In this document: piece after piece, positions 25,286 to 33,696 of the stretch
Position numbering within the stretch: position 1 is the stretch's first letter
Layout: each line of letters begins with the position of its first letter
NCBI GenBank assembly: GCA_018110925.1
Contig: JAGAZJ010000034.1
Location: 56,431 to 120,430 of the forward strand
DNA: 64,000 bases
Origin: Oscillospiraceae bacterium
GTDB taxonomy: Bacteria; Bacillota; Clostridia; Oscillospirales; Ruminococcaceae
Direction: 5' to 3'
The notes under the pieces: model-generated
Databases searched by the model: none
What the model was told of the DNA's origin: nothing
What the model saw: only the letters and a program-made list of their open reading frames with translations
Program-made: the position numbers and the translations under genes

Positions 25286-26196
25286 AGAAAAGACTTCGTC
25301 CCTCTGTCTTCGGCGTGAACAAGGCAATAGCCAGAGTGAACATCATCCTTATGACCGTCATTGCGGCGATATCGGCAGTGATATTCCTGATGCCCACCGT
25401 GCTCACGATAGCAAACTCATTCATGGCACAGACCGAGATAAACGCCAACTACGGAGCTGTATTCAGTGCGGCGGTAGACGGCAGATCATTTGTCTCAAAG
25501 CAGGTCAACCTGAAATTCATACCCGATATGGTGTCATTTGACCAGTACATCACCGCACTGCTCAAAAGCCCCGATTACCTGCTGAAATTCTGGAACGCCA
25601 TGATACTCACTATACCGATAGTTGTATTCCAGATCTTTGTGGCGTTGGGCGCATCATACGGATTTGCGCGGCTCACAGGCAAGCTCAAGGAGATGATCTT
25701 CTTTCTCTACATCATACTGATGCTCATGCCCTATCAGGTAACGCTCGTTCCAAACTACCTTGTGTCCGACAAGCTTGGCATACTCAACACAAGGCTTGCT
25801 ATAATACTTCCCGGAATATTCTCCCCCTTTGCGGTGTATCTGCTGACAAAGGCTATGCGCAGGATACCTAAGGCGTATTTTGAAGCGGCGATGCTGGACG
25901 GCGCAACGGAATTCAACATATTCACGCAGATAGTCATGCCCATGGTCAACAGCACACTGTTCTCCGTGGCGATACTTCTGTTCATAGACTACTGGAACAT
26001 GGTGGAGCAGCCCCTCATACTCCTGAAAGATGAGGCGATGCATCCGCTGTCGGTGTTCCTTTCAAAGATAAACACGGGAGATACGGGCATCGCCTTTGCG
26101 GTGGCTGTGATATACATGATGCCGTCGCTGCTGCTGTTCCTTTACGGCGAGGATTCACTGGTAGAGGGCATAGCAAGCTCGGCAACGCTCAAATAG
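25282..26196 (+). CDS. ABC sugar-type transporter permease (MalG-like)
   Basis: 304 residues with six membrane helices and the EAA loop EAAMLDGATEFNIFTQIVMP near 208-227. It also has a larger first outside loop (about residues 50-100). It is the MalG-type partner of the upstream permease. The ATG overlaps the previous stop (ATGA). No ATPase gene is nearby, so a shared MsmK-type ATPase encoded elsewhere is likely. Confidence 0.88.
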   Translation: MKKRLRPSVFGVNKAIARVNIILMTVIAAISAVIFLMPTVLTIANSFMAQTEINANYGAVFSAAVDGRSFVSKQVNLKFIPDMVSFDQYITALLKSPDYLLKFWNAMILTIPIVVFQIFVALGASYGFARLTGKLKEMIFFLYIILMLMPYQVTLVPNYLVSDKLGILNTRLAIILPGIFSPFAVYLLTKAMRRIPKAYFEAAMLDGATEFNIFTQIVMPMVNSTLFSVAILLFIDYWNMVEQPLILLKDEAMHPLSVFLSKINTGDTGIAFAVAVIYMMPSLLLFLYGEDSLVEGIASSATLK

Positions 26197-26223
26197 TCAA
26201 TAACCGGGATAAGGGAGATAGGT

Positions 26224-28197
26224 ATGAACGATAATACGGTCAAGAACATACGAAAAGACATAATAAAGAATGTGGCTATCATATTCCTTTCTATACTTCT
26301 GGTGCTCACATTCTTTTCAAACACGATAATGAACTACTCTCTGCCGCAGGTATCCACCACATCTGCGTCACAGGGAATGATTTCCGAAGCGATCAAAGGC
26401 TCCGGTACCGTAGAACCCGCCGAGAAGTTTGAAGTGACTATGGGCGAGACTCGAGAGATCAAGGATGTGCTTGTCAAAAAAGGCGACACCGTAAAGGCGG
26501 GCGACCCCATATATGAGCTTGAAGGCACCGAGTCAACGGAGCTCACCGAAGCACAGGATGCACTCGACAAGCTGAGATTTGAATACAGAAAGGATCAGCT
26601 GAAGCTCTCTCCCAACGGCTATGCAACAGAGCTGGGAGAGATACAGAACGAAGAGAATGCCCTTGCAAGGATGCAAACCACGCTGGAAGACCTGAACCGT
26701 CAGCTCGAAGCGGCAGAGAGCAAAACAGACAAACTCAGCGCCGCCAGTGCCGATGTGAGAGATCTGAAGGCTGAAGGCGAAAAACTGAAGGTTGAACGTG
26801 ACAGGCTGGATGCAGCACTCAAATCCGTAGATACGGAAGATATGATAGACCTTACAGGCTCATACTACGACAGGCTCTTCGCCGCAAAGCAGAAGGTCAA
26901 GGATGCTGAGAAAGCCAGCACCAAGGCTCAGGAGGACTACAAGAAGATAACCGATAAGTACAGCAACTCCAAGGATCAGTCAGATACCATACTTGAAAAG
27001 CAGAACGAGATCTATGATCTGCAAAGAGATAATGAGAGACTCTACAACAAGATGTATGAAGCAGATCCCGAAACAGATGTCACAACATACAGCGATCAGA
27101 TAGACATAAACAACACCAAGATAACAAAGCTCACCAGAGAGATATCAAATCTGCATACCAAGGACGCAGAGAACACTGCGGCAAAGGCACAGATAGACCG
27201 TGCCGAAAGGACACAGACCAAGGCTGCCGATGCTGTCACAAAGGCAAAGGAAGAGCTTGCCAACGAGACAAGAGCGGTAAAACTCGAACTGAAAAAGAAG
27301 ATAAATGCGCTTGATGAAAAGATAAGAATAAACACCAACCAGTCCACTGATGCGGAGAACAACAAGAAGGATGCAGAGGACGAGGGCCTTCTCACTGCCT
27401 CAAAAATAAAAGAGAAGATCAAAGAGCAGGAAAAGTCCATAAACGACCAAGAGGTAAAGATCCAGAAGCTCAGAAACGATCTTACCGCCAAGCAGAAGAC
27501 AGACTCCCAATCTATCGAGGGCACTCAGATAGACCTGGAATCAAAGGCTCTTGAAATAGAAAAGGCTGAGGAAAAGGTCAACAAGATAAAGGAAAAGTCA
27601 TCCAAGGATTCCTACATATACGCAAAGAAGGGCGGCGTTGTGGAGACGCTTAATCTAACTGCCGGAAGCAAGGCTGAAAAAGGCTCTACCGCCGCTGTGA
27701 TAGTAGTTACCGATCTGGGCTATGTGCTTGAGATGCCCGTTAAGACAGAGCAGTCAAGAAAGCTGAAGATAGGCGATGATGCAGAGATAACAGGCTGGAA
27801 CTACAATAACATCACTGCGACCCTCAAAGAGATCAAGGCCGACACAAAAAACCCCCAAACCAACAAGATACTGGTATTCAAGATAGAGGGCGATGACCTG
27901 AGCTCAGGTCAGCAGGTATCCCTGTCCATAGGCGGCAAGGGTCAGAACTATTCCGCTATACTGCCAAACAGTGCTATCAGAGATGAAAAGGGCGGCGGAA
28001 AATATGTTCTCGTTGAGGAAGTAAAGAGCAGTCCTCTCGGCAACCGCTACTTTGCAAGAAAATATGATATCAAGGTGCTTGCAAAGGACGACCTGCACAC
28101 GGCCGTTGACGGTCTTACAGGCAGTGAGCTGGTCATCACCACCTCGAACAGGCCAATATCCGCAGGTTCGCAGGTAAGACCCGCAGAAAACGGGTGA
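26224..28197 (+). CDS. HlyD/MacA-like membrane fusion (adaptor) protein with very long coiled coil
   Basis: 657 residues. A short cytoplasmic stretch and one membrane helix (about 17-38) lead to a barrel-sandwich half-motif (ISEAIKGSGTVEPAEKFEV, VLVKKGDTVKAGDPIYELEG, residues 51-100). About 330 residues of heptad-rich, Lys/Glu-rich coiled coil follow (about 105-455). The second lipoyl half comes next (YAKKGGVVETLNLTAGSKAEKG near 460), then a beta-barrel domain. This order is that of membrane fusion proteins of tripartite efflux and MacAB-type systems. The coiled coil is much longer than in typical MacA proteins, and placement in an import-type permease operon is unusual. Confidence 0.85.
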   Translation: MNDNTVKNIRKDIIKNVAIIFLSILLVLTFFSNTIMNYSLPQVSTTSASQGMISEAIKGSGTVEPAEKFEVTMGETREIKDVLVKKGDTVKAGDPIYELEGTESTELTEAQDALDKLRFEYRKDQLKLSPNGYATELGEIQNEENALARMQTTLEDLNRQLEAAESKTDKLSAASADVRDLKAEGEKLKVERDRLDAALKSVDTEDMIDLTGSYYDRLFAAKQKVKDAEKASTKAQEDYKKITDKYSNSKDQSDTILEKQNEIYDLQRDNERLYNKMYEADPETDVTTYSDQIDINNTKITKLTREISNLHTKDAENTAAKAQIDRAERTQTKAADAVTKAKEELANETRAVKLELKKKINALDEKIRINTNQSTDAENNKKDAEDEGLLTASKIKEKIKEQEKSINDQEVKIQKLRNDLTAKQKTDSQSIEGTQIDLESKALEIEKAEEKVNKIKEKSSKDSYIYAKKGGVVETLNLTAGSKAEKGSTAAVIVVTDLGYVLEMPVKTEQSRKLKIGDDAEITGWNYNNITATLKEIKADTKNPQTNKILVFKIEGDDLSSGQQVSLSIGGKGQNYSAILPNSAIRDEKGGGKYVLVEEVKSSPLGNRYFARKYDIKVLAKDDLHTAVDGLTGSELVITTSNRPISAGSQVRPAENG

Positions 28198-28201
28198 TGA
28201 T

Positions 28202-29251
28202 ATGAATACTGCTCAGAAAATACTGCTCACGGTCAATATACTGATATTGATGACTGCGGCTGTGGTACTGACCGTGATATTCAGGCTCAACTTTCTCTAT
28301 GCAAGCGACAATCTTGCGGAACAGTGGGAAAAGGAGAGCGGCACGAAATACTCACAGGTATCCGTGTTTCTGCCATTCGGACAGTCTATGAGCATACCCG
28401 ATACCTACGGCAGACGATACAGCATAGAGACCAAGCTGAAAAACGACAACACCATAGAAAAAACAGACACAAGAGAATGGGCAGACTGCGCCAGTGCGGA
28501 AATGACCGCAAAGATCAGTCATGACAACCACGATCTGGAGGTAGTCATGACGGGCACATGGGGCGATTTCTTCCTATTTCATCCGGAGGAGCTGGTATCG
28601 GGCTCATACTACTCAGGGGATGACATAAACATCAACAGAGCGGTCATAGACGATATGGCGGCATGGTCACTGTTCGGCTCGGTAGATGCCTCTGAAATGA
28701 CCTTTTACATAAACGATATAGAATTCGAGGTGGCAGGCGTTGTCAGGTCGCCCATAAGGGCAGACGACCAGATAGCATACGGCACAAAGCCGCATATATA
28801 CTTGCCCATAGAGGCTATAAGCTACATCAACGAGGTGGCGTATCTCTCAACATATGAGATGTGCGTGCCTTACAGGGTCGACGGTTACGCCACCGAGGTC
28901 GCAAAGAACGAATTCACCGAGCAGGCGGAGATAGTGGATCAGACAGGAAGATTTGATATTGTCAAGCTTGTAAAAGGCTTTAAATCACTTCCCGAAAGCG
29001 TCATGGTCAAAAAGGGATTTATCTATCCCTGGTTTGAGAACAGTGTCAGGGCGGCTGAACTGAAAGCCCGTATGCTGGCGTTCCCGACGGCGATAGTTCT
29101 GATAATATCCGCTGTATCGCTCGTATATCTGCTGTTCGTAACAGCGAAGGCGATAGGCAGGTTCTTCAGGTTCATCGCAGGAAAGCTCGATGATGTCAAG
29201 CAGAAGAAACTCAGAAAAGAATATGAAAAGCGCAGGTCTCAGACCGTATGA
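28202..29251 (+). CDS. MacB-periplasmic-core-like membrane protein lacking the transporter core
   Basis: 349 residues: an N-terminal membrane helix (about 7-30), an outside domain of about 250 residues containing a MacB-PCD-like stretch (VSGSYYSGDDININRAVIDD near 130-150, then FYINDIEFEVAGVV), and one C-terminal helix (about 300-320) with a basic tail. MacB-type permeases have four helices and a separate ATPase. This protein keeps only the outside domain on two anchors. It probably works with the adaptor encoded just upstream. The role is inferred. Confidence 0.65.
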   Translation: MNTAQKILLTVNILILMTAAVVLTVIFRLNFLYASDNLAEQWEKESGTKYSQVSVFLPFGQSMSIPDTYGRRYSIETKLKNDNTIEKTDTREWADCASAEMTAKISHDNHDLEVVMTGTWGDFFLFHPEELVSGSYYSGDDININRAVIDDMAAWSLFGSVDASEMTFYINDIEFEVAGVVRSPIRADDQIAYGTKPHIYLPIEAISYINEVAYLSTYEMCVPYRVDGYATEVAKNEFTEQAEIVDQTGRFDIVKLVKGFKSLPESVMVKKGFIYPWFENSVRAAELKARMLAFPTAIVLIISAVSLVYLLFVTAKAIGRFFRFIAGKLDDVKQKKLRKEYEKRRSQTV

Positions 29252-29268
29252 AGGAAGGAATATATCAA

Positions 29269-31620
29269 ATGAAAACATCTGTCAGACGTACACTATGTAC
29301 CATAACAGCAGTGGCAGTCGCAGCATCCGCACTCATGCTGACGGGCTGCGGTCAGAATAAGCCTGCTTCCCAGTCGGGAAATGTCTCTGTCAGCGATGAA
29401 AAGGTGCAGGCAGCACTTGCCTACAAGTCGCAGGATATAAACCTCAAGAAGTCTATCGACTCCGGCGCTGTCTATAAGAACGGACTTTTCTATGCAACAC
29501 ACTATCAGACACAGACGATAGATGAAAAGACCATAAACAGGCTCTCCATCGTTGTATTCGATGAGAGCGGAGAGGTAAAAAACGAATTCCCGGTAGGAGA
29601 ATCCTCCCCCGATGCAGGCGAATATATCAGCATATCAGGATATCTTTCGGTGGATGACAGCGGCAATATCACATTTCTTCGCACCATGGACACCATGTCC
29701 GGCACTTCCGAATCGGCTATGATCACGCTTGGTCCCGACGGTTCTACGATTTCGGAACAGGATATGTCTTCACTCATCAGTTCGACCGAATATGTAATGA
29801 ACTGGGTAAAGGACGACGAGGGCTACATTTATATTAACACCGGCAGTGGGATAAAAGCATTTGACAAAGATATGAACAAGGCGTTTGAGATAAAGCCCGA
29901 AAATGCCACATTCTTATCCAGCGTTTTCCTCACAAACGACGGTAAGCCGGCATTCAACTATATCACCATAGAAGGCGATTCAAACCACGGTATTATCGCG
30001 GTCATCGACAAGCAGGCACAGAACATAGAAAAGAAGATAAATATCGCCTCTGACAAGACCTGGGGTATGCAGAGCGGCGGAGGAGAATATATCTGCTACT
30101 GCAACGGCGATACGGGCATTCTCGGCGTCAGGGAGGACGGCTCTTTTGACACCGTCCTCGACCTGCTCACCATCGGTGTGGACAACACATCTATAAACGG
30201 CTTCTGCACTGATGAAAACGGTGTTTTCTATTTCTCTGTCCTTGACTACGTACTGAACAAGTCGGGTGTGGTAAAGGTATATCCCGTTGACAAGTCCGAG
30301 ATCAAAGAAAAGACCGTGATAACCCTCGGCTGTTTCACAACTGACTGGTCTGTACGCTCTCAGATTGCGGAGTTCAATAAGAATAACGATGACTACACCA
30401 TATATGTAAACAGCTATTCAGACTCAAACGATACCACAGATTACAGTGCCGCCATCACCACATTCAACAATGAGATGCTCGCAGGCAAGGTGCCTGACAT
30501 TCTTCTGATAAACGATGAGATGCCTTATGAGAGCTATGAAGCCAAGGGGCTCTTCACCGACCTCTATGAATATATCGACAAGGATCCCGACATCTCAAAG
30601 GACAGCTTCCAGCCCAATGTGCTTGAAGCTCTCGAATCAAACGGCAAGTTGTACAAGTTATGCACAGCATACGCTGTAAGAACATTCGTGACCAAGAACG
30701 AGCATATGCACGGCGACATCCTCACCCTGAAGGATGCGGCGGCAGAAGCCAAGAATATGGGAGAGAACATCCCCATCCTCGGCTATACCGACAGGTCTAA
30801 GTTCTTGAAAAACGGCATCGAGTTCTCAGACTTCATAGATTACCGCACCAAGACCTGTAACTTTGAAAATGAGGATTTCAAGACGCTTCTTGAAGTATCA
30901 AAGTCACTGCCCGAGACGGTTGACCTGAGAAAGCTGTCCGATGAAGACCCGGACTTCTACACAAACTATTCTATGGGTTTTGTGAACGATCAGTGCCTGA
31001 TGTACGAACTCCGTCTTGATGATTATGCAAACTATGACTGGATAAGACCGTCCATCGGACAGGACTACGCGATCACAGGCTTCCCCTCCGACAAATTTGT
31101 TACAAAGGGTGTTATTGACCCGACCATGATGGTGGCTGTCTCAAACACATCTCCCAACAAGGATGGCGCATGGACATTCATCAAGTACTGTCTCAACAAC
31201 GACGTAGTCGAAGAACCATACACCTACATCGACAATGACGGCAACGTGGTAGAGACCACCGATATGAAGTACTACACCAGAACATCCTCCCTGCCTGTCC
31301 TCAAGGAGCATTTTGAGAAGCTGTCAAGCCACGCCCTTGATACGAAGTACGACTACAATCCCGACGGCACAAAGGAAGTACAGAAGAATGAAGTCTGGAC
31401 AGCGACCGGATCCATTATCCTCCCACCCCTGTCTCAGCAGGAATTTGACCAGATCTATTCGACGCTGACCACATCCAATCGTCTGGAATTCACCAATTCG
31501 GACATATTCAACATCATCAAGGACGAAGCCGCCAATTACTATGCAGGCACAAAGTCTCTGGACGAGACCGTATCACTGATACAGAACAGGGTAAACCTGT
31601 ACATGAGCGAGCATTATTGA
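29269..31620 (+). CDS. Large lipoprotein: N-terminal propeller-like domain plus extracellular solute-binding domain
   Basis: 783 residues from ATG at 29269 (AAGGAAGG upstream). The signal peptide ends in the lipobox LTGC (Cys about 28). Residues about 60-345 are made of short beta-rich repeats with GYIYINTGSGIKAFDKD-like blades, suggesting a beta-propeller. Residues about 350-783 are a family 1 solute-binding domain: a VITLGCFTTDWSVRSQIAEF start, FNNEMLAGKVPDILLIN near 410, and a MMVAVSNTSPNKDGAWTFIK segment near 625-645. It is nearly twice the length of ordinary sugar-binding proteins. It closes the operon with the two permeases. Confidence 0.85.
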   Translation: MKTSVRRTLCTITAVAVAASALMLTGCGQNKPASQSGNVSVSDEKVQAALAYKSQDINLKKSIDSGAVYKNGLFYATHYQTQTIDEKTINRLSIVVFDESGEVKNEFPVGESSPDAGEYISISGYLSVDDSGNITFLRTMDTMSGTSESAMITLGPDGSTISEQDMSSLISSTEYVMNWVKDDEGYIYINTGSGIKAFDKDMNKAFEIKPENATFLSSVFLTNDGKPAFNYITIEGDSNHGIIAVIDKQAQNIEKKINIASDKTWGMQSGGGEYICYCNGDTGILGVREDGSFDTVLDLLTIGVDNTSINGFCTDENGVFYFSVLDYVLNKSGVVKVYPVDKSEIKEKTVITLGCFTTDWSVRSQIAEFNKNNDDYTIYVNSYSDSNDTTDYSAAITTFNNEMLAGKVPDILLINDEMPYESYEAKGLFTDLYEYIDKDPDISKDSFQPNVLEALESNGKLYKLCTAYAVRTFVTKNEHMHGDILTLKDAAAEAKNMGENIPILGYTDRSKFLKNGIEFSDFIDYRTKTCNFENEDFKTLLEVSKSLPETVDLRKLSDEDPDFYTNYSMGFVNDQCLMYELRLDDYANYDWIRPSIGQDYAITGFPSDKFVTKGVIDPTMMVAVSNTSPNKDGAWTFIKYCLNNDVVEEPYTYIDNDGNVVETTDMKYYTRTSSLPVLKEHFEKLSSHALDTKYDYNPDGTKEVQKNEVWTATGSIILPPLSQQEFDQIYSTLTTSNRLEFTNSDIFNIIKDEAANYYAGTKSLDETVSLIQNRVNLYMSEHY

Positions 31621-31740
31621 TACTAATTTCTGACCGAAGCAATTATCTTCTCACGAAGATAGAGAAGAAATGCCTGCAAAAGCTTAAATATATGCGGTTT
31701 TGCGGACAGAGATTCTTATACATCGAGGAAGAATTAGTAT
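31620..31740 (+). ncRNA. Candidate structured RNA (three-way junction)
   Basis: Directly after the lipoprotein stop. Outer stem: ATACTAATTTCT (31620-31631) with AGAATTAGTAT (31730-31740), one bulged base. Stem 2: ATCTTC-TCAC-GAAGAT (31645-31660). Stem 3: CTGCAAAA (31674-31681) with TTTTGCGG (31698-31705). There is no T-run after it, so it is not an ordinary terminator. It resembles no family I can name. It could be a 3' untranslated element or a small RNA. Confidence 0.45.
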
Positions 31741-31805
31741 GATATCACTGACAGGGCATACCATGATATTTTCTCAATTATAATTGTGTTTGGTCAAAAA
31801 AACTA

Positions 31806-31834
31806 TTGCAATCTTTCCGCATATAGTGTATAAT
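31806..31834 (+). promoter_or_regulatory. Promoter of the small membrane protein
   Basis: TTGCAA (31806-31811), 17 bases, TATAAT (31829-31834). The perfect palindrome CAATTATAATTG (31775-31786) lies 20 bases upstream. Confidence 0.75.
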
Positions 31835-31867
31835 ATGGTTACAGTCATATGTCAAGGAGGAATCGAT

Positions 31868-32119
31868 ATGATCGAAAAGGCACTTTCAGCATTCGGCAAA
31901 CAGCTTGACAGTACAATAGGCAAGCAGCTTGAAAAGAAGATAAAATTCCCCGTCGGACTTATCGTTGTAGTCGGCGTATGCTCATTCATACTCGGCATAC
32001 TTGTCGGACTTCTCGCATCCGGTCTTTCCAAGAGCAAGAAGGTTGCCGTTGAGACAGATGATTTTGACGCTGAGGAATATATCCGCAATCTCGATCTTGA
32101 TTCGGAGGAGGATGAATGA
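31868..32119 (+). CDS. Small single-pass membrane protein
   Basis: 83 residues from ATG at 31868 (AAGGAGG upstream). An amphipathic, Lys-rich N-terminus (EKALSAFGKQLDSTIGKQLEKK) is followed by one membrane helix (about 28-52) and a very acidic tail (DDFDAEEYIRNLDLDSEEDE). I do not recognise the family. The strong own promoter and terminator make it a real monocistronic gene. Confidence 0.75.
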   Translation: MIEKALSAFGKQLDSTIGKQLEKKIKFPVGLIVVVGVCSFILGILVGLLASGLSKSKKVAVETDDFDAEEYIRNLDLDSEEDE

Positions 32120-32143
32120 TCCTCTGACCGTTTTGCTCACTGT

Positions 32144-32178
32144 TTCCTGCAAGACACCCGTTCTTGCAGGAATTTTAT
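32144..32178 (+). terminator. Terminator of the small membrane protein gene
   Basis: TTCCTGCAAG (32144-32153), nine-base loop, CTTGCAGGAA (32163-32172), then TTTTATT. Confidence 0.85.
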
Positions 32179-32204
32179 TGATTATATAATAAAGGAACGT
32201 TGTT

Positions 32205-33299
32205 ATGAAATTAGGTATGGTAGGACTGCCGAATGTCGGCAAAAGCACACTGTTCAATGCACTCACCAATGCGGGAGCCGAGTCTGCAAACTATCCCTTC
32301 TGCACGATAGAGCCGAATGTGGGCATAGTAAGCGTACCCGACAGCAGGCTCGACAAGCTGCGTGAGATGTATGACCCCGTCAAGTTCACCCCCGCCACAC
32401 TTGAATTCGTTGATATTGCAGGTCTGGTAAAGGGAGCTTCAAAGGGCGAGGGGCTCGGCAACAAATTCCTTGCAAACATCAGGGAAGTGGATGCAATAGT
32501 CCATGTTGTGCGCTGCTTTGAGAATGACAATATCATCCACGTTGACGGCAGTATCGACCCCGCCAGGGATATAGAGACCATAGATCTGGAGCTCATACTT
32601 TCTGACATAGAGCTCCTTGAAAAGCGCATAGACCGCACCAAGAAGATGATAAAGGGCGACAAGAAGTATCAGACCGAGCTTGAATTTCTTGAGGCTCTCA
32701 AAGCACATCTTGAGGAGGGACACTCAGCACGTTCCTTCGGGTTTACGGAGGAGCAGGAGGAGATCATAAAGACCACTCCCCTGCTGTCGGCAAAGCCTGT
32801 CATTTATGCGGCAAACCTGTCCGACGATGATTTCAAGAACAACATCGACTCATCCGTTCACTACAAGACAGTGTGCGACATCGCACAGCGTGAAAAGGCG
32901 GCTGTACTGCCCATATGCGCCGAGCTTGAAGCCGAGATATCCGACATGGACGAGGAGGACAAAAAGATGTTTCTTTCGGAGCTCGGACTTGAAGTATCGG
33001 GTCTTGACAGGATAATCAAAGAGGGATACAGCCTGCTCGGTCTTATATCCTTCCTCACCGCAGGTCAGCCCGAGGTCAGGGCATGGACGATAAGGCGGGG
33101 AACGAAAGCCCCCCAGGCCGCAGGAAAGATACACACCGATTTTGAGCGAGGCTTTATCCGTGCTGAGGTAGTGGCATTCGACGACCTCATGGAATGCGGC
33201 TCTATGACTGCCGCAAAGGAAAAGGGACTTGTCCGCTCCGAGGGTAAGGAATATGTAATGCAGGACGGCGATGTCGTGCTGTTCAGGTTCAATGTGTGA
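32205..33299 (+). CDS. ychF: YchF/OLA1-family P-loop ATPase
   Basis: 364 residues, the usual length. G1 motif [14 protein letters not shown] (residues 6-19), G3 [20 protein letters not shown] near 70, and the C-terminal TGS domain ([21 protein letters not shown] near 290). YchF is a universally conserved Obg-like protein that prefers ATP and associates with ribosomes and stress responses. It stands alone with its own terminator. Confidence 0.96.
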   Translation: MKLGMVGLPNVGKSTLFNALTNAGAESANYPFCTIEPNVGIVSVPDSRLDKLREMYDPVKFTPATLEFVDIAGLVKGASKGEGLGNKFLANIREVDAIVHVVRCFENDNIIHVDGSIDPARDIETIDLELILSDIELLEKRIDRTKKMIKGDKKYQTELEFLEALKAHLEEGHSARSFGFTEEQEEIIKTTPLLSAKPVIYAANLSDDDFKNNIDSSVHYKTVCDIAQREKAAVLPICAELEAEISDMDEEDKKMFLSELGLEVSGLDRIIKEGYSLLGLISFLTAGQPEVRAWTIRRGTKAPQAAGKIHTDFERGFIRAEVVAFDDLMECGSMTAAKEKGLVRSEGKEYVMQDGDVVLFRFNV

Positions 33300-33310
33300 C
33301 CGTAAAAGGC

Positions 33311-33334
33311 CGCATATATGCGTATACCGGTATA
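33311..33334. repeat. Two abutting perfect palindromes
   Basis: CGCATATATGCG (33311-33322) is followed without a gap by TATACCGGTATA (33323-33334). Both are perfect 12-bp palindromes, between ychF and its terminator. Confidence 0.7.
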
Positions 33335-33335
33335 A

Positions 33336-33376
33336 AATGCCTCCGAGTGCTTGGCAGCGCTCGGAGGCATTTTTTT
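33336..33376 (+). terminator. Terminator of ychF
   Basis: ATGCCTCCGAGTGC, a six-base loop, GCGCTCGGAGGCAT (one wobble pair), then seven T: a classic strong intrinsic terminator. Confidence 0.93.
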
Positions 33377-33417
33377 ATCAGAGCAGGTCCCGTGTGTATA
33401 AAAGAATAAAAAAGGAC

Positions 33418-33446
33418 TTGACAGATCATGTGAGATATGGTATACT
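33418..33446 (+). promoter_or_regulatory. Promoter of the AbrB-glycosyltransferase pair
   Basis: TTGACA (33418-33423), 17 bases, TATACT (33441-33446). The dyad GTATAC-TT-GTTATAC overlaps the -10 box and may be bound by the AbrB protein encoded next. Confidence 0.82.
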
Positions 33447-33480
33447 TGTTATACAAATCATACTTTTAGGAGAAAACACC

Positions 33481-33696
33481 ATGAAACCGCCAAAAGGAAA
33501 ATACGCATGGACTGCCACAGTAGGCGAAAAAGGACAGATCGTTATACCAAAGCAGGCGCGCGAGATATTCGACATAAAGCCCGGGGATACACTGCTGCTG
33601 CTCGGGGACGAAAAACGGGGCATCGCAATACCGCCTAAAAACACCTTATCGCATTTATACGGTGTGGCTTTCCCCTCGGATGAGGAAGAGCAATGA
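33481..33696 (+). CDS. AbrB/SpoVT-family DNA-binding protein
   Basis: 71 residues from ATG at 33481, AGGAGA upstream. Residues 8-50 are the swapped-hairpin AbrB domain (ATVGEKGQIVIPKQAREIFDI, then KPGDTLLLLGDEKRGIAI). The tail HLYGVAFPSDEEEQ is a conserved ending of a small AbrB subgroup. The stop overlaps the start of the glycosyltransferase (ATGA). It is probably the transcriptional regulator of that pair, perhaps of its own promoter dyad. Confidence 0.88.
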   Translation: MKPPKGKYAWTATVGEKGQIVIPKQAREIFDIKPGDTLLLLGDEKRGIAIPPKNTLSHLYGVAFPSDEEEQ

